From contig CACXSA010000042.1 of the NCBI GenBank assembly GCA_902770195.1, positions 1-37,379 of the forward strand: a DNA stretch of 37,379 nt. The letters are read 5' to 3'. The DNA comes from an uncultured Prevotellaceae bacterium (GTDB lineage Bacteria; Bacteroidota; Bacteroidia; Bacteroidales; Bacteroidaceae). The notes below the pieces were generated by a model. It was not told the DNA's origin. It ran no database searches and was given only the letters and a program-made list of their open reading frames with translations. Below, piece by piece: positions 36,702-37,379 of this stretch. Positions within the stretch are counted from its first letter, which is position 1, and each line of letters begins with the position of its first letter. Made by a program: the position numbers and the translations under genes.

Positions 36702-36733
36702 CAAATTTAGCAATAAACTTTGGATAAATCAAA
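36702..36733 (-). promoter_or_regulatory. Promoter of the Xre/peptidase/PIN operon
   Basis: On the minus strand TTTG (36730-36733), a 20-nt spacer and TAAATTTG (36702-36709) match the Bacteroidetes consensus exactly. The leader to the ATG at 36668 is about 30 nt. It lies 50 bp from the left array of the dyad repeat. Confidence 0.7.
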
Positions 36734-36781
36734 TTTTTGCCACGCGATTTAATGTTTTTTATCATTCACTTTGTCATCGTC

Positions 36782-36948
36782 AAACCTTGCATTCTTGCAA
36801 TCTTGCAATCTTGCAAGATATGCTTCCGTAGTGGGGGAAAATATGTCTAATAATAATATAATATAAATATTATATTATTATTAGCACTAAAATTGCAGGT
36901 AGGGAAACGACCTTTGCAAGATTGCAAGGATGCAAGATTGCAAGGTTT
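36782..36948. repeat. Large dyad with 8-bp repeats on both sides
   Basis: The left arm has CTTGCA at 36786, 36794, 36802 and 36810, a strict 8-bp period (units CTTGCATT, CTTGCAAT, CTTGCAAT, CTTGCAAG). The right arm has the reverse complement TGCAAG at 36915, 36923, 36931 and 36939, again with an 8-bp period. The outer arms (about 35 bp) agree at roughly nine of ten positions when one is reverse-complemented. The two arrays are centred on 36865, the same centre as the AT palindrome between them. The sequence between arms and palindrome is not symmetric. Iteron-like binding site, recombination site or regulatory array are all possible. Confidence 0.85.
36847..36884. repeat. Perfect 18-bp AT-rich palindrome at the dyad centre
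   Basis: CTAATAATAATATAATAT (36847-36864) is exactly complementary to 36867-36884, with a 2-nt centre. All but the outermost base pair are A-T. It could extrude as a cruciform or be an easily melted core. It lacks a T-tract and is not placed after a gene, so it is not a normal terminator. Confidence 0.85.
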
Positions 36949-37021
36949 TATGCGTTTTCGACATCATGCAAGTTTTCAAAAAGTTTTACACAAATAATTA
37001 GGTTTGCATACTTCTTTTTTG

Positions 37022-37029
37022 TACCTTTG
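37022..37029 (+). promoter_or_regulatory. Candidate -7 box of the HU-like gene
   Basis: TACCTTTG matches the Bacteroidetes -7 consensus, but the nearest TTTG (37003-37006) is 15 nt away, shorter than usual. TAGGTTTG (36999-37006) also matches a -7 box, so tandem starts are possible. The leader would be about 220 nt. Confidence 0.45.
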
Positions 37030-37049
37030 TGTTGTCAATAAAGAGGTGA

Positions 37050-37216
37050 TTTTTACGCCCTGGGCAGCGCGCAAAATTTTCCTGGCCGGAGAGGAATATT
37101 TTCCTAGGGAGAACGTAAAAGAGGCTCTGAAGCGACAAGTGAGAATTATGATTAAAAGATTTAACATTTGAGTCATTCCCGTTAAACGGGAAAGCGGCGT
37201 AAGCCAAAAGGGCTCA
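37050..37216 (+). ncRNA. Structured leader RNA upstream of the HU-like gene
   Basis: Two domains can be drawn by pairing. Domain A: TTTTACG (37051-37057) pairs with CGTAAAA (37114-37120), enclosing a hairpin AAAATTTTCCT (37073-37083) with AGGAATATTTT (37092-37102), one mismatch, loop GGCCGGAG. Domain B: TGAGTC (37169-37174) pairs with GGCTCA (37211-37216), enclosing TTCCCGT/ACGGGAA (37176-37182, 37186-37192) and a small stem GGC-GTAA-GCC (37196-37205) capped by a GNRA tetraloop, a three-way junction. An eight-codon ORF (37148-37171) ends in the first base-paired strand. No known family was identified. Confidence 0.5.
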
Positions 37217-37256
37217 TTATTATCAACTATTTAAAAACTAAGAGGAGATTAAAATT

Positions 37257-37379
37257 ATGGCAATGAAAGTGAAAGCAGTAGAGAAGCTGCTGAAGTTTGA
37301 CAAGAATTCTGCGGGTGTTTACCGCTATGTGATGTCGCCCGAGATGTACTCGAGCCTGAACCAGAAGAAGGTGATCAAG
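37257..37379 (+). CDS. N-terminal part of an HU-like DNA-binding protein
   Basis: Only the first 41 residues fall in the window; the right edge cuts the gene. The start MAMKVKAVEKLLKF and the stretch VYRYVMSPEMYSSLNQKKVI match the Bacteroidales HU/IHF-like DNA-binding proteins that carry an N-terminal extension before the HU fold. In relatives they are often followed by an N-acetylmuramoyl-L-alanine amidase, which cannot be checked here. An unusually good Shine-Dalgarno, AGGAGA, lies about 8 nt before the ATG, in contrast to most genes in this window. Confidence 0.75.
   Translation, partial: MAMKVKAVEKLLKFDKNSAGVYRYVMSPEMYSSLNQKKVIK

Noticed and set aside
36669-36713. Fifteen-codon extension of the Xre protein
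   Set aside because: It overlaps an exact -7 box, and HTH homology begins after the later ATG at 36668.
36847-36884. AT palindrome as a transcription terminator
   Set aside because: No gene ends towards it, there is no T-tract, and it is the centre of a larger symmetric structure.
36786-36944. The 8-bp repeats as a CRISPR array
   Set aside because: The units are directly adjoining with no spacers, and they are far too short.

Overview
The window comes from a Bacteroidales chromosome, most like Prevotella and relatives. Evidence: most transcription units I could place start at Bacteroidetes-type promoters (TTTG, 19-21 nt, TAnnTTTG); Shine-Dalgarno sequences are mostly absent; and the arabinose operon carries a Nudix-type AraR regulator and an SSS symporter, as in gut Bacteroidetes. 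Species level cannot be fixed from this alone.

Layout. 1-2,200 (minus strand): the start of a membrane 4Fe-4S-type protein, an MBL-fold hydrolase, a tiny truncated membrane ORF, a DoxX protein, a plus-strand gene remnant and tRNA-Lys(CTT). 2,166-5,218 (minus): a membrane pyrophosphatase preceded by an acidic-tailed protein of unknown function. 5,337-7,296 (plus): rarA and a TRIC-family membrane protein. 7,330-8,511 (minus): an iron alcohol dehydrogenase. 8,792-19,849 (plus): a long, tightly packed run of purU, hisH-hisA-hisF-hisIE, ftsE, aspartokinase, lysA, two degenerate glycosyltransferase-like genes, class III fbp and a very short HPPK-like gene. 19,906-24,586 (plus): a broken ABC-F gene, grpE, dnaJ and folC. 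24,693-26,978: galM and galK, closed by a terminator. 27,190-34,883: a lipoprotein mutarotase, SSS sugar symporter, araR, araD, a broken araA and araB, also closed by a terminator. 34,895-36,668 (minus): a toxin-antitoxin-like operon (Xre, ImmA/IrrE peptidase, broken PIN protein, small ORF). 36,780-37,379: a striking symmetric repeat structure, then a long structured leader and the start of an HU-like DNA-binding protein.

Metabolic logic. The middle block makes histidine (last half of the pathway) and lysine (first and last steps), with gluconeogenic Fbp and folate genes nearby. The right half interconverts and phosphorylates galactose and takes L-arabinose to xylulose-5-phosphate.

Most notable. 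(1) Three genes (ABC-F, araA and the PIN gene) each carry one internal, frame-shifting deletion that removes a functional core segment. This is either real decay or an assembly fault, and read mapping would decide. (2) A 167-bp dyad at 36,782-36,948 has four 8-bp CTTGCAAT-type repeats on each side, in opposite orientation, around a perfect 18-bp AT palindrome. It sits between the toxin-antitoxin-like operon and the HU-like gene. (3) The roughly 220-nt leader of the HU-like gene can fold into two structured domains.
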